64,000 bases of DNA from Himantopus leucocephalus (GCA_003993805.1 RSEF01000005.1:39497313-39561312), one strand, 5' to 3'; positions 26,004 through 40,562 are shown, counted from the first letter of the stretch. Notes: generated from the sequence alone by a model not told the origin. A program made the numbers and translations.

Positions 26004-27761
26004 ACTAGGCTCCTGAATTTGCAAAGGCTGGAATTCAGCCCAGGGTGGCTTCAGTCCATGGTAGAGCCCACAGCACAGTGTGGTGCTGAGTGTGCAGAGT
26101 CCCTGTTCTTTTCCTGGGCACAGATCTTCTTCCACAGCACAACCCCTTCTTCCTTACCATCCCGGGACTCCTGCCTCTCCTTTTGCTGCTTGGATTCTCC
26201 CTTTATTTTAGCACTATCTCATTGCAGATTCCTCTTGCAGGACCTGTAGACCTTCCTGAGCCTATACAAGGCAGGACTGCTCTACCCTGATATTTTTCAG
26301 GAAGGAGGAGAGGCACCAAGAGTGCGGAGCAGTGAGACTACGCGTGTGAGGCCAGCTCAGCTATGAATAGGGGAACGGTGGGGAAAGAGGGGGCGGGATG
26401 GTCAGAAGCAAAACACAAAGGGGCTAAGCCATCTGCAGAGTGGACCCACAAAATCGAGAAAAAAATATTTTCTCCTGATGGCATCTGGGTGCTTCTGGCA
26501 TTAGTTTTTAATCAAATGAGCATTCTTGTTTCCAGTTTTTAGTGAACTAGATTTCAGTAATTTTGTTTCATGGGTGCTCATCTGGGATTAAGCAAAATAG
26601 ACATTGGTGTCCAATTCTGTTGCATTTTTCAGCAAACATTTTGTTATTTTACCTCTCTTTTCCACAATCTTTTAGGTTGTGTACAAGTGAAGTGATTATA
26701 TATCAAACCTATGTTTTTATTGTAACTGCCTGATCACGTACGTGTTCGTGGGTGCTCAAGCCACTGAGGTGCTGAGTCTGCCAGAACTTCCTCCTGTGCC
26801 TTGCCCCTATCCTAGACCTTCTGCCCCTTTCCTTGTCCTCCTGCAGAGTCTGGCTTACATCACATATCCAAAGAGCACAACCTACCCCAGGCAGTGCAGT
26901 CTTGCGGAGAAAGAGAGCAAACCAAAGTGGATTACCTATCCAAATTCCACCATTGCTGCTCCTGTTGTGACCTCCACAAAATACTGGGACACCTGCAGCG
27001 ATGCTGTGCCCTGAGGATATGATTGTGGGAGTCTGGGGACACTTGGTAATAGTTTGCTGGCAAGTTTAAGTGACCTGCTCTCTACTATGAAAAGTTGGTT
27101 GTATTTTCATGTGAAATATCTCTGTTATTGATCAAAACCCAAACAGCCACCTAGGAAAACAGACCGTTGACAAATGTGCTCCCCTTCTTTAAGGGCGCTT
27201 GCTAGAGCCTTGGCAGTACATCAAAGGCAAAGGTAGACAGCTCCATCTATAGTCAAGGGAAAGAGAGGAACAATTATGCAGGACAAGTAATCCCATCTAT
27301 ACTTGATACCCATTTTCGGACGGGATGAATTGGACTTTAAAGGTGCTGTCTCTGCGCTGATTCTGCAGGGAGCCTAGACGACTGACTTAAACTCGATGCT
27401 TGAATCAAAGATGACTGAAGGTAAATAGGATGAATAATACTTAAGTACTAAAAATGTGTGCGAGCGTTCTGCTTTAATGCATATCTAATTCCAACAGGCT
27501 GTATGTAATTACAAGAGTTTTGGCCAGATTCTGACTCAGTCTAAAGGCAGAGCCCTTCAGTGCCACAGAGGTGTCTGTGTTCGACTTGCTACGCACAACT
27601 TGGTTCCTGCATTCACAGCAGCAGAGATGCCCTCTGCCTGACTGTTTGTGGTGCATATCTGCACGGGTGTTGCTGTGTCATGCAACAGAACCGTATGCGA
27701 AGTAGCATTAATTGAGGATTACAGCCCTCATATACTTGATAAAACCATACCTGCATCTATG

Positions 27762-27952
27762 TTATATTTATCCAACATTGGAATAGGCTGCCCAGGGAGG
27801 TGGTGGATTCGCCATCCCTGGAGGTGTTTAAAAAAAGGATAGATGTGGTACTTGGGGATATGGTTTAGATGTGGTTTTGTCAGGTTAGGTTAATGGTTGG
27901 ACTAGATGATCTTAAGGGACCCTTCCAACCTTAACAATTCTATGATTCTATA
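27762..27952 (+). mobile_element. CR1 LINE 3' fragment with ORF2 C-terminus
   Basis: Sense-orientation CR1. It includes the tail of ORF2 (27776-27868), a short 3' UTR with TTGGACTAGATGATCTTAAG and CCCTTCCAACC, and the octamer terminus ending near 27952. Compared with the minus-strand copy at 46236-46510 it differs at only about 14 of 180 positions by eye, so both belong to the same subfamily. It is 5'-truncated, as most CR1 copies are. Confidence 0.93.
27776..27868 (+). pseudogene. CR1 ORF2 C-terminal remnant
   Basis: Thirty intact codons run [20 protein letters not shown] and end GDMV before TAG at 27866-27868. This is the conserved C-terminal end of the CR1 reverse-transcriptase protein, which lies after the polymerase domain. 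No catalytic part is present, so the copy cannot move by itself. The frame is open only because the remnant is short and fairly young. Confidence 0.9.
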
Positions 27953-30717
27953 CTATAAACTAGTCAGTTGATACTTTCTATAAGCTTGCCCTTAACCAGG
28001 GGTTAGAAGTTGTGCCAATACCAAAGCAGTAAACAACTTCACTGGCTTTTTAGCTGTGGTGAACACCATGAAAAACCTCATTTGATTTGTGCTGTGTGTG
28101 TGACAGAGCTGCTTTGCTGCTTTCATATCACCAATGGGAAGGAACTGATTAAGTACCTTTCTAGCAGATGCAATGACAAGGCTTTGTCAGCTGATTGGTT
28201 CAGGAACATACTCATCCCTCCCTTGAGCAGGTAACTGAGATCATGGACTTATGGAAAGACCCTTTTTCTGTTGTGATTGCCACCCTCTCCCCTTTGTAAA
28301 CTGAAGAGAACCCAGGAATTTAATTTCTTCCCTGCCGGTTAGATTGAGCATCCATGTTTTTTTCACCCAAGGGATGCATAACACATGATTTACAGAACTG
28401 CTGACTGCTGTAGTTGCAATTAAAACAATACTGCCTTCATAGCTTGAACACTGAGTGCAAACAGGCTGATAGTTTAATCAATCTATTTTAAAATGTATTA
28501 ACTAAACCAGCAGTTTACTGTTCTTGTCAAACTCTAAACAACTGTAAATCTTGTTTTCAAAAATCAACCAGAAAAAATGTAACACATTAAAAAAGAATTA
28601 GACATGGCACACTACCCATAAGCTGTATAATAAACAGATCACAGCCCTATAGTAATAGTTGTGATTTCTGGCACGTCACTGGAGAAGAACTCATGGGTTT
28701 TCAGAATGACCTGTGTCATAAATCATTGCATTCCCTTTTACACTGAGCACATGTATCTAATTTTTCAAGAGTGGCTTCTGAAATCCTGATGAATGGCTTC
28801 GGAATTGATTACTGCAGTGTATGAAAAGTGGTGTCACAAATGCCTAATTGAGGAAAGGAAAAAGGAACTAAAAATACAGTCCAGTGAAATCTGAACACAA
28901 AATTGTAATATATGCTAAGTAACAAATGAATAGCCACCCAGGAGATAAGCCTAAAACATGACAAATGTGAAATCTGTCATGCTTTTCTTTGACAGATGGA
29001 TTAAATTAATATAAATTTTCGGTAGAGTTAAAACAATGTAAATGCACAAGCCAAGCATAAATCATACATGTATTTTTTTGACTATGCGGGCATCAATATC
29101 TTGCTGTCCAGTTTAATGTGTTTTCTGTGTCTTAGTATGTATATTTTCATAATATGGAACACTTCATGTTAGAAAAAATTCAGACATCCCAAAGCAGGAA
29201 ATGCATTCAAACGTCTTAATGAAACTCTAGAGACGCATTGAGGTATTTTTATGTATTTCTTATCCACTTCATTTATCTACATGGTCTTTTGTGAGCACGT
29301 TTGAGCCCCCCCGCTTCACAGTCAAAGTTGAACAAAAAGCTACAAACTCACAAAGCCCAAATGAACACACCCTGTCTCTCCATACCCCTCTGTAGACACT
29401 ATAGATGTACTCTTCAACACAGTCTCATCTTTCAAGTGACAGGTAGAAGTATAGTTGCTGAATCTGATTTTTATTTCCATCGTGTAAAAGACTGCAAATT
29501 ATGCTACGTGCTGAAAGATAACGTAGACGATTTTTATGTTTTGCCCGCTTTTGAAGATTTATCTGTGTCAGCAGCTGGAGCACATGGACTGAAGTTGAAT
29601 GTGTTACATGATTGTAGCACGTAGATTCTGATTTGGTGTTGAAAGAAACTCCTTGGCAGATAAGTAATGAAATGAAACAGCAAACATGCCATCACCTAAT
29701 AAAAACATCAGTTCATAAGAACCATTAACTAGCTTTTCCCAAGACATCCTTTTTTAATTGATATATTTGAATTTGTCATAAGAAAACAAATTCATGTTAT
29801 TCTAATAATATGTGCTGAGCAGTGGTTATAGAATAAGGAATTTTTTTAAGGAAACTATTACCCTTTGTCCAGTCTCTATTTGCGAGGTTCAAAACGACCA
29901 GCATTCGTTAAACTTTATTACTGAGGTTCATGAAACTTTCTTTGGATTAGAAAAGCATAACCTTCTGTCCCGATTTAGAAGGGTGTTGCAGCTTTTCATT
30001 AACCTGGAAACCTCCTATTTACATGGTTCACAGCCTGGTCTCAGCTCACTTGGAGGTAACAAAGGGTGTCGGGACAAGAGTGCAGCAGGGGGCTCATCCT
30101 TGAGGGCTGCCATCTGAATTTGATCAGGTCAACTGTTTTAGCTCCTGCCTCATTAGGCAAAATAAAATGGAGATTACGGTGTGTGGAAGGATCACGTTAC
30201 AGACAGCAAGCTCTGCCTCCTGACACTCTCTGTTGATTTTGCATTTTGACAAGACCTTGCTCTCTGTGTTTTCCATTCTGTATTACAGCAGGCTTTAAAT
30301 TATTTTGAAGACAAGATCATTTGTATCCCTTGGCATTTCAGAGCTTAGCCAAAGAGGAGTGAAGTAATAAGTGAAGACACATTAGTCTCAGAGGCAGTTT
30401 ACCTACTGGAGAGATGTCACTGTGTAGCATGGGCTTAATGCTGATAGACACATTAATTCAGCTTGTCAAGCAGTGCCTAGCTCTTCTCTTTTCAAAGTTT
30501 AGGTTAGCTGTAAATTTGAAAAAATCTGACGCAAAGAGGTTGACTAGGTAAATTATTATTACCACTTGGCACAGAGGATTATTCAATTCATTTTGATTAC
30601 TTATAATTAAAATGTTAAGTCTATTGTTTCTGTTTCGTTACTGGTTTTAGTGTTTATATAAAATTGTCAAAATTGTTTAGAATGAATGTGTTTGTTGCAT
30701 TAGTGCCTGTTAGAGTG

Positions 30718-30745
30718 GAGATGAGTATCATCGAATACTCATCTC
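30718..30745. repeat. Perfect 11-bp inverted repeat
   Basis: GAGATGAGTAT and ATACTCATCTC pair perfectly around CATCGA. It is not low complexity. There is no T-run that would make it resemble a known RNA gene end, and no function is assigned. Confidence 0.8.
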
Positions 30746-33700
30746 ATTATGAGAACCTTTCCCACCTGGTTATCCACTAAAAAGCATTTCCCCACCGACC
30801 TCATCATTATATTAATAGAAAGTTCTCAGTCTATAAAAAGTAAAAAATGGTTCAGGATATCAGTTTGGCCAGCTGACAACTACTTGGCAGATGTCTTACG
30901 AGGAAGATAGTTCTTGTCCATCACACCCAATTATTATTTTCTTTAGGAAAAACAGAGATAATAAAAGCAGGTGATGTTTGGCAATTGGGTCTATCTCTTC
31001 TTTCTCTTATTCCATTTGTTGGTAGCATTTTCTTTAAATTCTTCCTCTATAAGCAAAGAGTAACAATTCATAGTCAATGAAGAGGAAGTAGAAATATCAA
31101 AATTAGAAATACATTTACATTATTTTTGTAATTATTCCTTTATAAATCAAAAGTTAGCCAGAAGTACAGACACTAAAATGTTGTCAAAACAAGAAGCTCC
31201 CCTCAGGGAAGGGGGAAAAGAGGCAACGAGTAATATGCGACAGATGTGAACGTAAATTGTTTAATGCAAAGTAGAATGTGCACTCTTATATGGTTAGAAG
31301 TGTAGCATAAAATTGGTTTAAGATGACTGAAGATTTTTTTATTCAAGTAATGACCAACTGAGAAATATACACTGTTGTTATGTCCTAAGTGAACTTAAGA
31401 TGTCTGAATTTAAAGCCATTAGCTTTCAGGAAACTGTAAGTTGCACAATCCATAATAACATGTCTCTTCAGTAACGTGGGCCACATGACCACATTTAACT
31501 TCTTCTTCATCTTATACACCAACTTCAACATCCTTATTCCAGATGCAGCCTGATTCATTTGCAGACGATCACGTATCTTAAGGAGACTTAAGGAGGAAGG
31601 GGTCTCAAAAAATAAGCATCTTGTTGCACATTTTTATTTCTACATATCTGCCTTAAGAATTCCATCTTGTGGGAATGTTTAAAGTTGAAATTTTGCTGTA
31701 AGAAGTTTCACAGGACGAACCTGCCACTTCCGAAAACAAACCACAGAGAGGCAGAGAACATGATTTTCATTAAACAATTACACTCACTGAAAATGTTGAA
31801 AAGGTTTTTGTTAAAGAATGTATCATAAAGCATGTGGACAGATCATTGCAGATCTTTGTGGCCCAGATAATTTAATTTACCTCTGTGTCCAGCCTCCCAT
31901 TTTTCCTTACTCTTCACTTTCTAGCTCCAAAAATCTCTTTTTTTCTGTCCACCTTACACTAGTGGCTGTCCTTTTCCACCAAATCTGTTCCCTCTGTGTC
32001 TCTTCTTTGTTCTTTTTAACAACCTGTCCCAGGTTCCTCCACTCCAATTCATTTCCACTTCATTTGACAGCAATCCTTTACTCGCTGTTTCCTTTTGACC
32101 CCTTTAGATGGAGGCATCACTTTCTGCTCTAAACTTAATACTTGCCGAGATGGGGAGACACATACCACGTGATGATATGTCTCTTAGATACTCTGCTGAA
32201 TATAGTATCTATGAAATCCTGTGGTATAAAACAGAACAGGCTGCATCAGGAAAATGAAAGTAATTATTCAAAGCAAAGCTGTGTTAATTTTGGTGTGAAT
32301 TGTGTGCATGCACCCAAGAGCAGCTTTAAGTTTGTCATGAAAAATAAAGTAATCTGGGTTAACAGCAGAAATTCAGGTGGAGGGTGTTTGGTTTTCCTCT
32401 ACTGCATGGCCTCATAAATATTTGCATCAGCAAAACAGAGAGTCTGGCAACAAGCAGTGATCTTCTTAAGTTGGCTTTGCCATCGGAGGAACCATTCACC
32501 GAATTACATCCCAAGTGGAAAAAGTAAGATGTTAGTGACGCTTGACTGTCTTCTCACTACTAAGGCCACCTGAATCCTAGTAGTCTAATCTGCAGCACCT
32601 CCAGTCCTGGAAAAGTATGGAGGCTCTGGGCATAGGACTCATTACACTGTCCAAGTATTCCTTTAGTATAAGGGAATGCTTAGTTGCCATTTTAATAGGT
32701 TTTGTCCTTCCTTCTTTAAAAATAATGTTGGCCAAAGGTCTGGTCCCGCTGTTGGATGCAGAGCAGGCTCAGCTGTACAGGTAGGTTTAGAGAGCAGCTG
32801 CCAAGCCTTATATGATGCCAAGGACTCAGGATGGCAAATTCTCAAAAGTGAGACATTTATTACTCTACATTATCTGCTTCCTAATATAATCATATTATTT
32901 CCTGTCCAGTCAGAAAGTTAAGAGGGAAGTGCAGCAACTACTACTCTTGCCTACTGTAGGCAGTAAAGAAAATGATACTGATACGTTGTGAAAGCACAAT
33001 GGTGAAATTCCTCTTTCTCTGTTTTGGTCCTATGAGAACAATACCAGCCACGCAGTAGGTCCGAGTCATCTGGCGTAGCTCAGCGTGACTCACGGTGGCT
33101 GGAAGAGCAGCAGTCTGTAACTACAGCGAGGGAGAGCAGAGCTCACTGGCTTGCAGAAATAGAAGCAAAGAGACAAAACTGGCCACTTTTCCAACATCAT
33201 AAGCTGACACCTTTGGGATGCAGGGACAACCTGTCAGGTCGTGTTCCCTCAGAGTGTTTAAGGGAGCGTTAGCAATGGGTCATGCCCGGGCTGTTTGACG
33301 AGAGGAGTAAGAGAAAAACTTGTCCGTGCCTTTTACAATCCAGCACAAAGAATAAATCTCTGAGTATTTTAATATGGATCATTAGTGTGTGGTGGTTAGA
33401 AGTGATGTGGTGCCGCACCCTGGAGATGGTTTGTCTCAAAGAAGGCTTCGGCTTCAGAGGAGGTGGGAAAGCGATAGGGTACAAAAAATTGCTTTCAGTG
33501 GTTGTGCTCAGTTGTTTTGAAAGATGCAGAAGGGTGAGCTATGTTACTAGAACCATACCATTTTTAGGAGTCTCTCTCCTTACAGGAGACATTAGCATTA
33601 ATGCTGCCGTCTCTAAAATTCAGGGAATGCTGTCCTAAGCTGATTTGCATCAGCAAAAGAAGGTTCAGAGCTTGGACTTCTTTCTTGCCTTTCTGATACG

Positions 33701-36700
33701 GTAGTGTGTAAATAAAGGATCCAGTTCATTATGTCAGATTTCTACTTTAACGTTGTATTATTGTGGGATTTCACTACCAGTGCATGCCAGTGCAGCTCAG
33801 CATGGATTGTCCAGAAACTGAGCTGTTTTTTACAGGTAAAAAAATAAAAGTATGAAGCTTTTCAAGAACAGGAAGGAGGAAAGGATCAAATACAGAAAAC
33901 ATCTATATTTGCATCATAAATATTCTAACTGGCCTTAGGCATAAAATCATTATTGAAACTTCTAGTCCAATATTCATATGATAAATTATGTGTTTGAGCT
34001 CTTTAGTAAATCCATTGTTTACAGCGAAGCCAAACGATTAACATCTTTGCTTGGGTTGATTTAGACTATTTGTGGTAGATAATTCTCCCTAAAATTTCCT
34101 CTGTTTCTGCATTACATTTAATTTCTTTGTGCACATTTCTCTATAAGTCATTTTAGACTGCATCAAATGATATTCTTAAGCCAGATTTTACATACAAATA
34201 TTTCTCTGGGTCTTGGAGAGATCTGACATAAAATGTCTTATGTTCTCACTTCAGGAGGTCTGGATCTTTCAAGCAAATTTAATAGCTATTTATGCCTTGA
34301 GAAGATCTTATCTAATGTACTATTGGTTCAGGGTCATTCACAGCCTTGCATTATATTGAAACACGGACAGAGAGTGTAATTTGTTAATGTCATGAAGGAT
34401 GAAGTTGGTTAGAAAGGGAAGTGTACACGATTTATAATAACACAAGTGTTTCCTTGCTAATCCCTTGGCAGGTTCATTATCTGTAGAGCCCCAGGCAACA
34501 GTTGGCCTATCGTGAGAGTGAAATTTAACCCACAGCATGAAATTAATCCTCAAAGACTTTTGTCTACTCTTTCTAGAAATAATAAATTCAAAGTGATTTT
34601 CTAATTCTCCTCTCTAACTTTATACAAAGGTGTTAAATTGGTATCTAAACTCTGTGGCATATGTCAGTCTATTGATTTATGTTTAGTTAACTAACATGCA
34701 AGTGTATACCAAGCATAATAAGGAATTTGAAGACGTGAAAGTGGTGCATTCATTTTTTCTTCCTGAAAAGCTTTTTTCTCTGATAATACAGAAAATTCTA
34801 TTCCTTGTAATTACAGGGCAGACAAGGAACGTGTATATGCATTCATGCATGTATAAAACATTCAAATGATCATATCTGGATTTTCTAGAACTTCTGTACT
34901 TATATATGAAATATCTTGGTGAGGTTTTTCACACCCTGACTTCTTTTATAAAAATTCTTAGAAGTCTAATGAGGTCTTTTTGCTGGTAAACAAATGGATT
35001 TTTGGTAGAGTTTTGGAAACTACTTCTTGAAATCATCTGTGTAAATACTGGGTAAATCAGCTGGAGGGTTTTTTTTCAGAAAGGCATTTCTTTTTCTTAC
35101 AGATGCAAAGAAGTTCTCTCTACTAAGGAGAGAACAGGTGAAAGTGATTTGTTACTGATTGATTCTGACTCTCCTTTGTGTTTTTAGAATGTGGTTTCTC
35201 ACTCACACACAACCTAGTCTGTAGGAACAGATGAGCAGTTGTAGATACTATTATATTTATCTAGATACTATCTAGATACAGGGTAAAGATTTTCCTCACT
35301 TTTAGCCAGTATTTACCCAGCATATATCCACTGGCTAGACACTTTGTATATTTTGGTGCGCATCTTCTAGAGAATTTTTCCACTTCTGAAGGCCGCGAGT
35401 TATATTTAATAGCTATTTGCAATTGGCCATATCATCTACTTTGAAGAGTTTCTTCAAGATATTAATGGAAACTCCACACAGTCATAGCCCCTGGGACGGA
35501 AACCGAGTGACAAGAAATGAAGCAGGTCAAGTGCTTCTTAGCACACAGACCTGAACCTGGGCAGGAAGTTTGCAGGGTACTTAGAGGCCATTATATGAGC
35601 AGATCTAGAAATACGTTAGTCTTCTGATCATCCCTCTTATTCTTCAGACATAATTTATAACAGTGCTGTAGACATCAAACCATTCTCACTTCACATAGTC
35701 CTTAAAAGAAAATTAGTTTCTCAAGTCATACCATATTTCTTCTGTGTATTTTAGGAAAGTTATTTTTGTGCACATGTGTACTCTAGTGGTGAGAAGGAAA
35801 AGAACAGTTGCTGAAGTATGTTAAACAGAGCAGTGAGCAGAGGAGTGCCTTCAGTCCTAAAAAAGACTTTAAGACATGTTGAATTGCTTGATATTAAGTA
35901 GAGATGAGATGAGGTGTAGGTCTAGGAAACCTGAAAACTACATACCTTTTTGTAATATTTATTGCTGAGGATAGAAAGTCCTACAGAAGTACCTCGTATA
36001 AAGTTAAAACATAGGTTTCTAATCTATTTTTAAGCTGCTTTTATTGTTAATGGAAGCTGATGGATTTAAGCATTACAATTTGATACAGTACAGTATGGGA
36101 AATCAATACCATATAGTAATTCAGATGTCATTTATGTCTACATTATCACTATCCCTTCAGTGCAGTAGTAGAGAGAGAAGGGAAAATTGCAGAATTGCAG
36201 TGTTTGGTTGTAGGTGTTAGAGATGACAAGGAAGGAGCAGAGGCAATGATACATTGCTCATGTTTTGACCAATGACTGGCTCAGGGTTTTCCGTCGGCTC
36301 AATATATAGTGCTTCTTCAGGACCGCACTCCTCTCTCCCACCTATTTTCATAATTTTGCTCACTCCCTATACATCCATCAGCCGTTCCCCTGTGATTGAC
36401 TTTCCCTATTTGCCCTTTTCCCAGACCACAGGCTCATAGTGAAAACTTCTTGCAACAAAAGCAGCAGTGTTTGTTGATTGTGAGACTGTGGTTTCTGCTG
36501 CCATTTCCAATGACAAGTTGGCATCTTGTGACCTCTAATAAATGACGTCTAATAAATTGGCAGTTGGTAAGTCTCTTAGCTGGTAGGCAGGGTGGCTGTT
36601 TGCACTTTCAAGAGAGTCTTGAAAAAGGCTAAAAACTCTCCCCTGCATGTAATGAAAATGGAGGTTCCTTTCTGCAGGCCTTTAAGGTCAGCTTTATTCT

Positions 36701-36954
36701 TGGGAGGGGTTCAGGCCACAAGTCAGACAAGCTATAGATTTTTAACGAGGATAACACCAATGTACTCTGCAACATTTAGATACAGTAAGTCCTTCTCATA
36801 CCATAGTTTCAGGCTCCATAGCAGGGAAAGTTGGATCTTGGAAATCTTGGATTCCTATTTACGTGCACAGCCTGTATCACACAAAGATTAGGCCCACAAT
36901 GGAGCAGCTAAACGGACTGCCAGCGTTACGTCACATAGCGAACCAGCAGCACAC

Positions 36955-37039
36955 ACTATATGGCTAGCTCTTTGGAAGAATAGCCTAACTTACGAAGAAG
37001 ATAAGTTATGTTATTTTTCCAAAGAGCTAGCCGTATAGT
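36955..37039 (+). repeat. Long hairpin: 38-bp stem, 9-nt loop
   Basis: The left arm 36955-36992 and right arm 37002-37039 are inverted copies around CGAAGAAGA. As + strand RNA they give 34 Watson-Crick pairs, three G-U pairs and one C-U mismatch. The core is TGGCTAGCTCTTTGGAA opposite TTCCAAAGAGCTAGCCG. All three wobble positions would be C-A mismatches if transcribed from the minus strand, a mild hint for sense-strand RNA. The size fits a pre-miRNA or mirtron-like hairpin within an intron, but a short palindromic DNA transposon (MITE) is an equally good reading. No mature miRNA is recognised. Confidence 0.85.
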
Positions 37040-37518
37040 TGCTTCCCCCCGTTAGCTAGCGTATGTGCTAAGAAAGAGAGGGAGGGAGGTGGCATGCCTA
37101 CATTTTGTACTCTTAGGGTTTTATTTATCGCACTCTTAGTTTGGCATTAGACAACAAATTGCAATTTATGGACCAACAAAGGCATAATTCCACTCGTTAT
37201 ATATAATAGCATATATAGTAATTTCCTATTAATTCTGTATAAGCATGCAGAAACACTTTTTCAAACAGTCATTTTATAAGAAGCCCATTTTATTTATCAG
37301 TAGGCATTCAATAATTCAGTTGGTTTTATCTCTGAGTTCATGTAGCGCTACAAAGACTTGACTAAGTGGGTGTATGGAAGGGGTTACTGAATGTGGTAAG
37401 GAAACAGAGCAGTAGTCCCTGAGACATACTGCATGGCAACATCAGAACTGCCTTTTCTTGTGCCTGTTTTTCAGTCCTCAGGCTCAATGGCTGAGTCGAA
37501 TCGGCCATGTTAGCATAG

Positions 37519-37542
37519 TCTGCCTGCCTGCCTGCCTGCCTG
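37519..37542. repeat. (TGCC)n microsatellite
   Basis: Five uninterrupted TGCC units followed by TG. A simple tandem repeat within the intron. Confidence 0.95.
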
Positions 37543-37860
37543 GAGAAGAAAATGAGCAAAATGCCTTTAAAAGACTTCTGTGAATGTACAAAATGCAAGG
37601 AGGAGTTTTTCTAGCTTCCAACTGGTGGCTAGTGAAGCGTTTTGTTTTCTGAGGTAGACATTGCTGTAACAGAACCTGAAGATACTTCCTTGATTCGAAG
37701 ATTTTCATGAAATCAAAAGGAATTATTTAACATTTCTTTTTGGAAAAACAATCTTTAAAAGGTACAAGGCTGCAAACAAGCAGTAAAATCTGCTGAGAAG
37801 TATATCTTCCAGACTACTGTACCGCCTGCTACCCACGGACGCTTTTCTGAAATCCTGTCT

Positions 37861-37898
37861 CTTTTCAAAAGTTGCCTTGCTTTTCAAAAGTTGCCTTG
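37861..37898. repeat. 19-nt tandem duplication
   Basis: Two identical units of CTTTTCAAAAGTTGCCTTG lie head to tail, followed by CTTTG, the start of a third. There is no N here, so this looks like a genuine slippage duplication. Confidence 0.95.
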
Positions 37899-40562
37899 CT
37901 TTGTACCTTTAAAATTATCAGCACTTGGAAAAGTCTTGTTAAATCTGAAAGAAGCCCTGTTTTTCTTTAGACTTAACAATGTTTCAGATACTGATTAAAA
38001 AGGGAACTCTCCCTTTATTCCTGAAGTCGGTAAGAAATATTATGGAAAATTGCGTTAACTCTTGCAAATCCCTCTACAACTATAAAAGTACAAATGAGAT
38101 CGTCCCTGCTGTTTCAGTCAGGCCTATGAACCTCAGAGCAATAGGATATTTATAAGAAAATTCCAGACATAGCAGTGGTGCCGTGATCCATATGACCCAA
38201 AGTTTCCAGTCTTTGTCTATCCTCCTGTCTTTAAGGAAAAACAGAGGGGCATAAAATGAAAACTGGGAAGATCACAAATCATTGTTATGACTCATTATAA
38301 TGAATGATTTGTGCATTACTTTATGGAGTAGTTAGGTTGAGTTTGGGGAAAAAAAGAAACCTTCCTTTTTAATTTTCACCACTTTATGCCAATTTTCAAG
38401 CAACTGTCTTTCCTAAAATAACAACGCTCTTTTTTCCACACTGTCCTGGATAACTAGTGAGTTTTTTCAGCTGGGAGAGTGTGTTGTGATATAAAGGTGC
38501 AGCCTCGCACGGCTGTTGTCAAGAGCCTGTTAGTGTTTCCATTACAGCATTAAGTCTTATTTTCTGATGTTTAAAACTGGGCCGTAAAATACTTGAACTT
38601 TGGTAGTTTTCAAAATGTATTTACCAATAAGAAAAATAATCTCATTGGGTGGGGCTTTTTAGTTCTGCGAAGAAATAGTACCCTGACAGCTTTGTAGCAA
38701 CTGTGATTCACAGTTTTGGATACTCAAAATTAGTCTTCTGACCACAGCGTACAGCCTGGATTCTAGATTCTTCTGAGTTTTGTTGAGCATTATTTCTTTG
38801 TTGTTAACTATTAATAGTATAAGAGTTATTAGAAGTCTGAAAGTAGCTACTGTTTTTTCACTACAACGAATTTGTGAGAACTCATCTTTATTTTTGCGAT
38901 ATCTTCATACAGTGAGGTATATTCCCAGGTGTCAAAGGTTTCTCTTCACTTCCTAGGATAAATTTTAATGTTATACAAAAATTTGCTGAAAGCGTGGTTA
39001 TGTATCTGTGGACTCTGAAGGACACTGGCAAGCTACTGTTTCAAGACACAGCAAACTTTCCTTAAGGTTATGGGATAACAGATTTGTTTTGCTTTTTACA
39101 GAGGGAAGTGCGGTCTTTCAGATAAATTGTATTACAGAAAGCAAGAGTGTTCCAATATTTTACTAATTTTACTACTTTAAGTCACCACAGCAGAGAAAGT
39201 CATAGCACTTCAGAGGAAATATCGTCCTTAACTTGCCTTGTTATGCCCTACTGTATGTTAGGAATTGCTGAGGTCGCTCAGCACTGGCTGATAATGAATT
39301 CCATATAAGCTGTAATATTGGGGCACAGCTGGGTGGGTAAGAGTTGAGTTTCAGTCTTTAACGCAGAATTTCCTCATTTTACTAGTTTCATTTCAAAAGG
39401 TAGTGCTACTTTAAGAGTGTACGTTTACTGTCGCTTAGCCATACAATCTAATAGAAAAAAGTCATTTTTACATAGAATCAGTGTATGCATAGTAGGTAAT
39501 GTATATTGTTATGTATGTTAGCTATTAGTCATTTAAAATGGTTTGTCTGTTAATAAGAAAGGGCATGCGAGTTAAGGTTCTCAAATGCAGGGTATTTAGC
39601 TGTGCTTTTCAGGAGAGTAAGTCTGGTTGTATCCCTTCCAGTATTTTAAAAATCTCAGCCACAATATCTTAATGAAATTGTTTCCCTTTTAAATATTTTC
39701 CAGTATAAGCATAGGAGGTTGGGTGAACACTCAAAACTAACACTTCTTTCAACAACTCACAATATGATTTTGGATATTTTCCACCGAAAATGAATTTGGA
39801 TTTCTGTATTTGACCATTTCTTTCCTTTGGGAGAAAAGATATTTTTGGTTATCTTTCCTATTTTGACCGTAGGGAGCAAGTGTAGTGTATATTTCATTGC
39901 GGTTTGCAAATTTTTGGTGCTAAATCACTTTGATACTACAAAAAAAAATAAGAATACACTAAGCTGTAATGGGACTGATCTCATCAAAGAACTTAAAATG
40001 CTAATGAATGCTGAAAAGTATTGAACAACCCTCCAAAAAATCCTCCCCCAAAATCTTCTTGTCACAGAGCCGCAACGATTTTCCTGCCTTCTCAGAAAGA
40101 AAAGTGCTGTGTGATCACCATAGGGGACACTGAAATCAAAGCTATGTTGAGAAAACTACGTAGAAGTACTTGGCTCTTTCTATAGGAATTGTTGAATAAA
40201 AAAGTTACTTTTTCCTGTGGGATATAGATCTTAATTGCATTTTCCTAATCTGGAGGAGTTTTAGAACAATGCTTACTGTTTGTATTTCAGGTATTACCCA
40301 GTAATGACCAGTAATAATTACTCATTTGAAGCCTTCCTGTGCCTTATCAGATACATGTTTTATTTTACAAAGCTGCATTAAGATTTGCCTTTGTATCTTT
40401 CTGAAGTAATAGCGAATACCCTTACTTTTTAAAGACAGTAAAATTATTCCTCTAATCTGCTATCATTGATACCATAACAATATTAACTGATAGATGAAGT
40501 GTTCATACTTGCACTTGAGTTTTCCAAAGCCTCCAATTTGCAGAGTCAGTAATGTCACAGGA

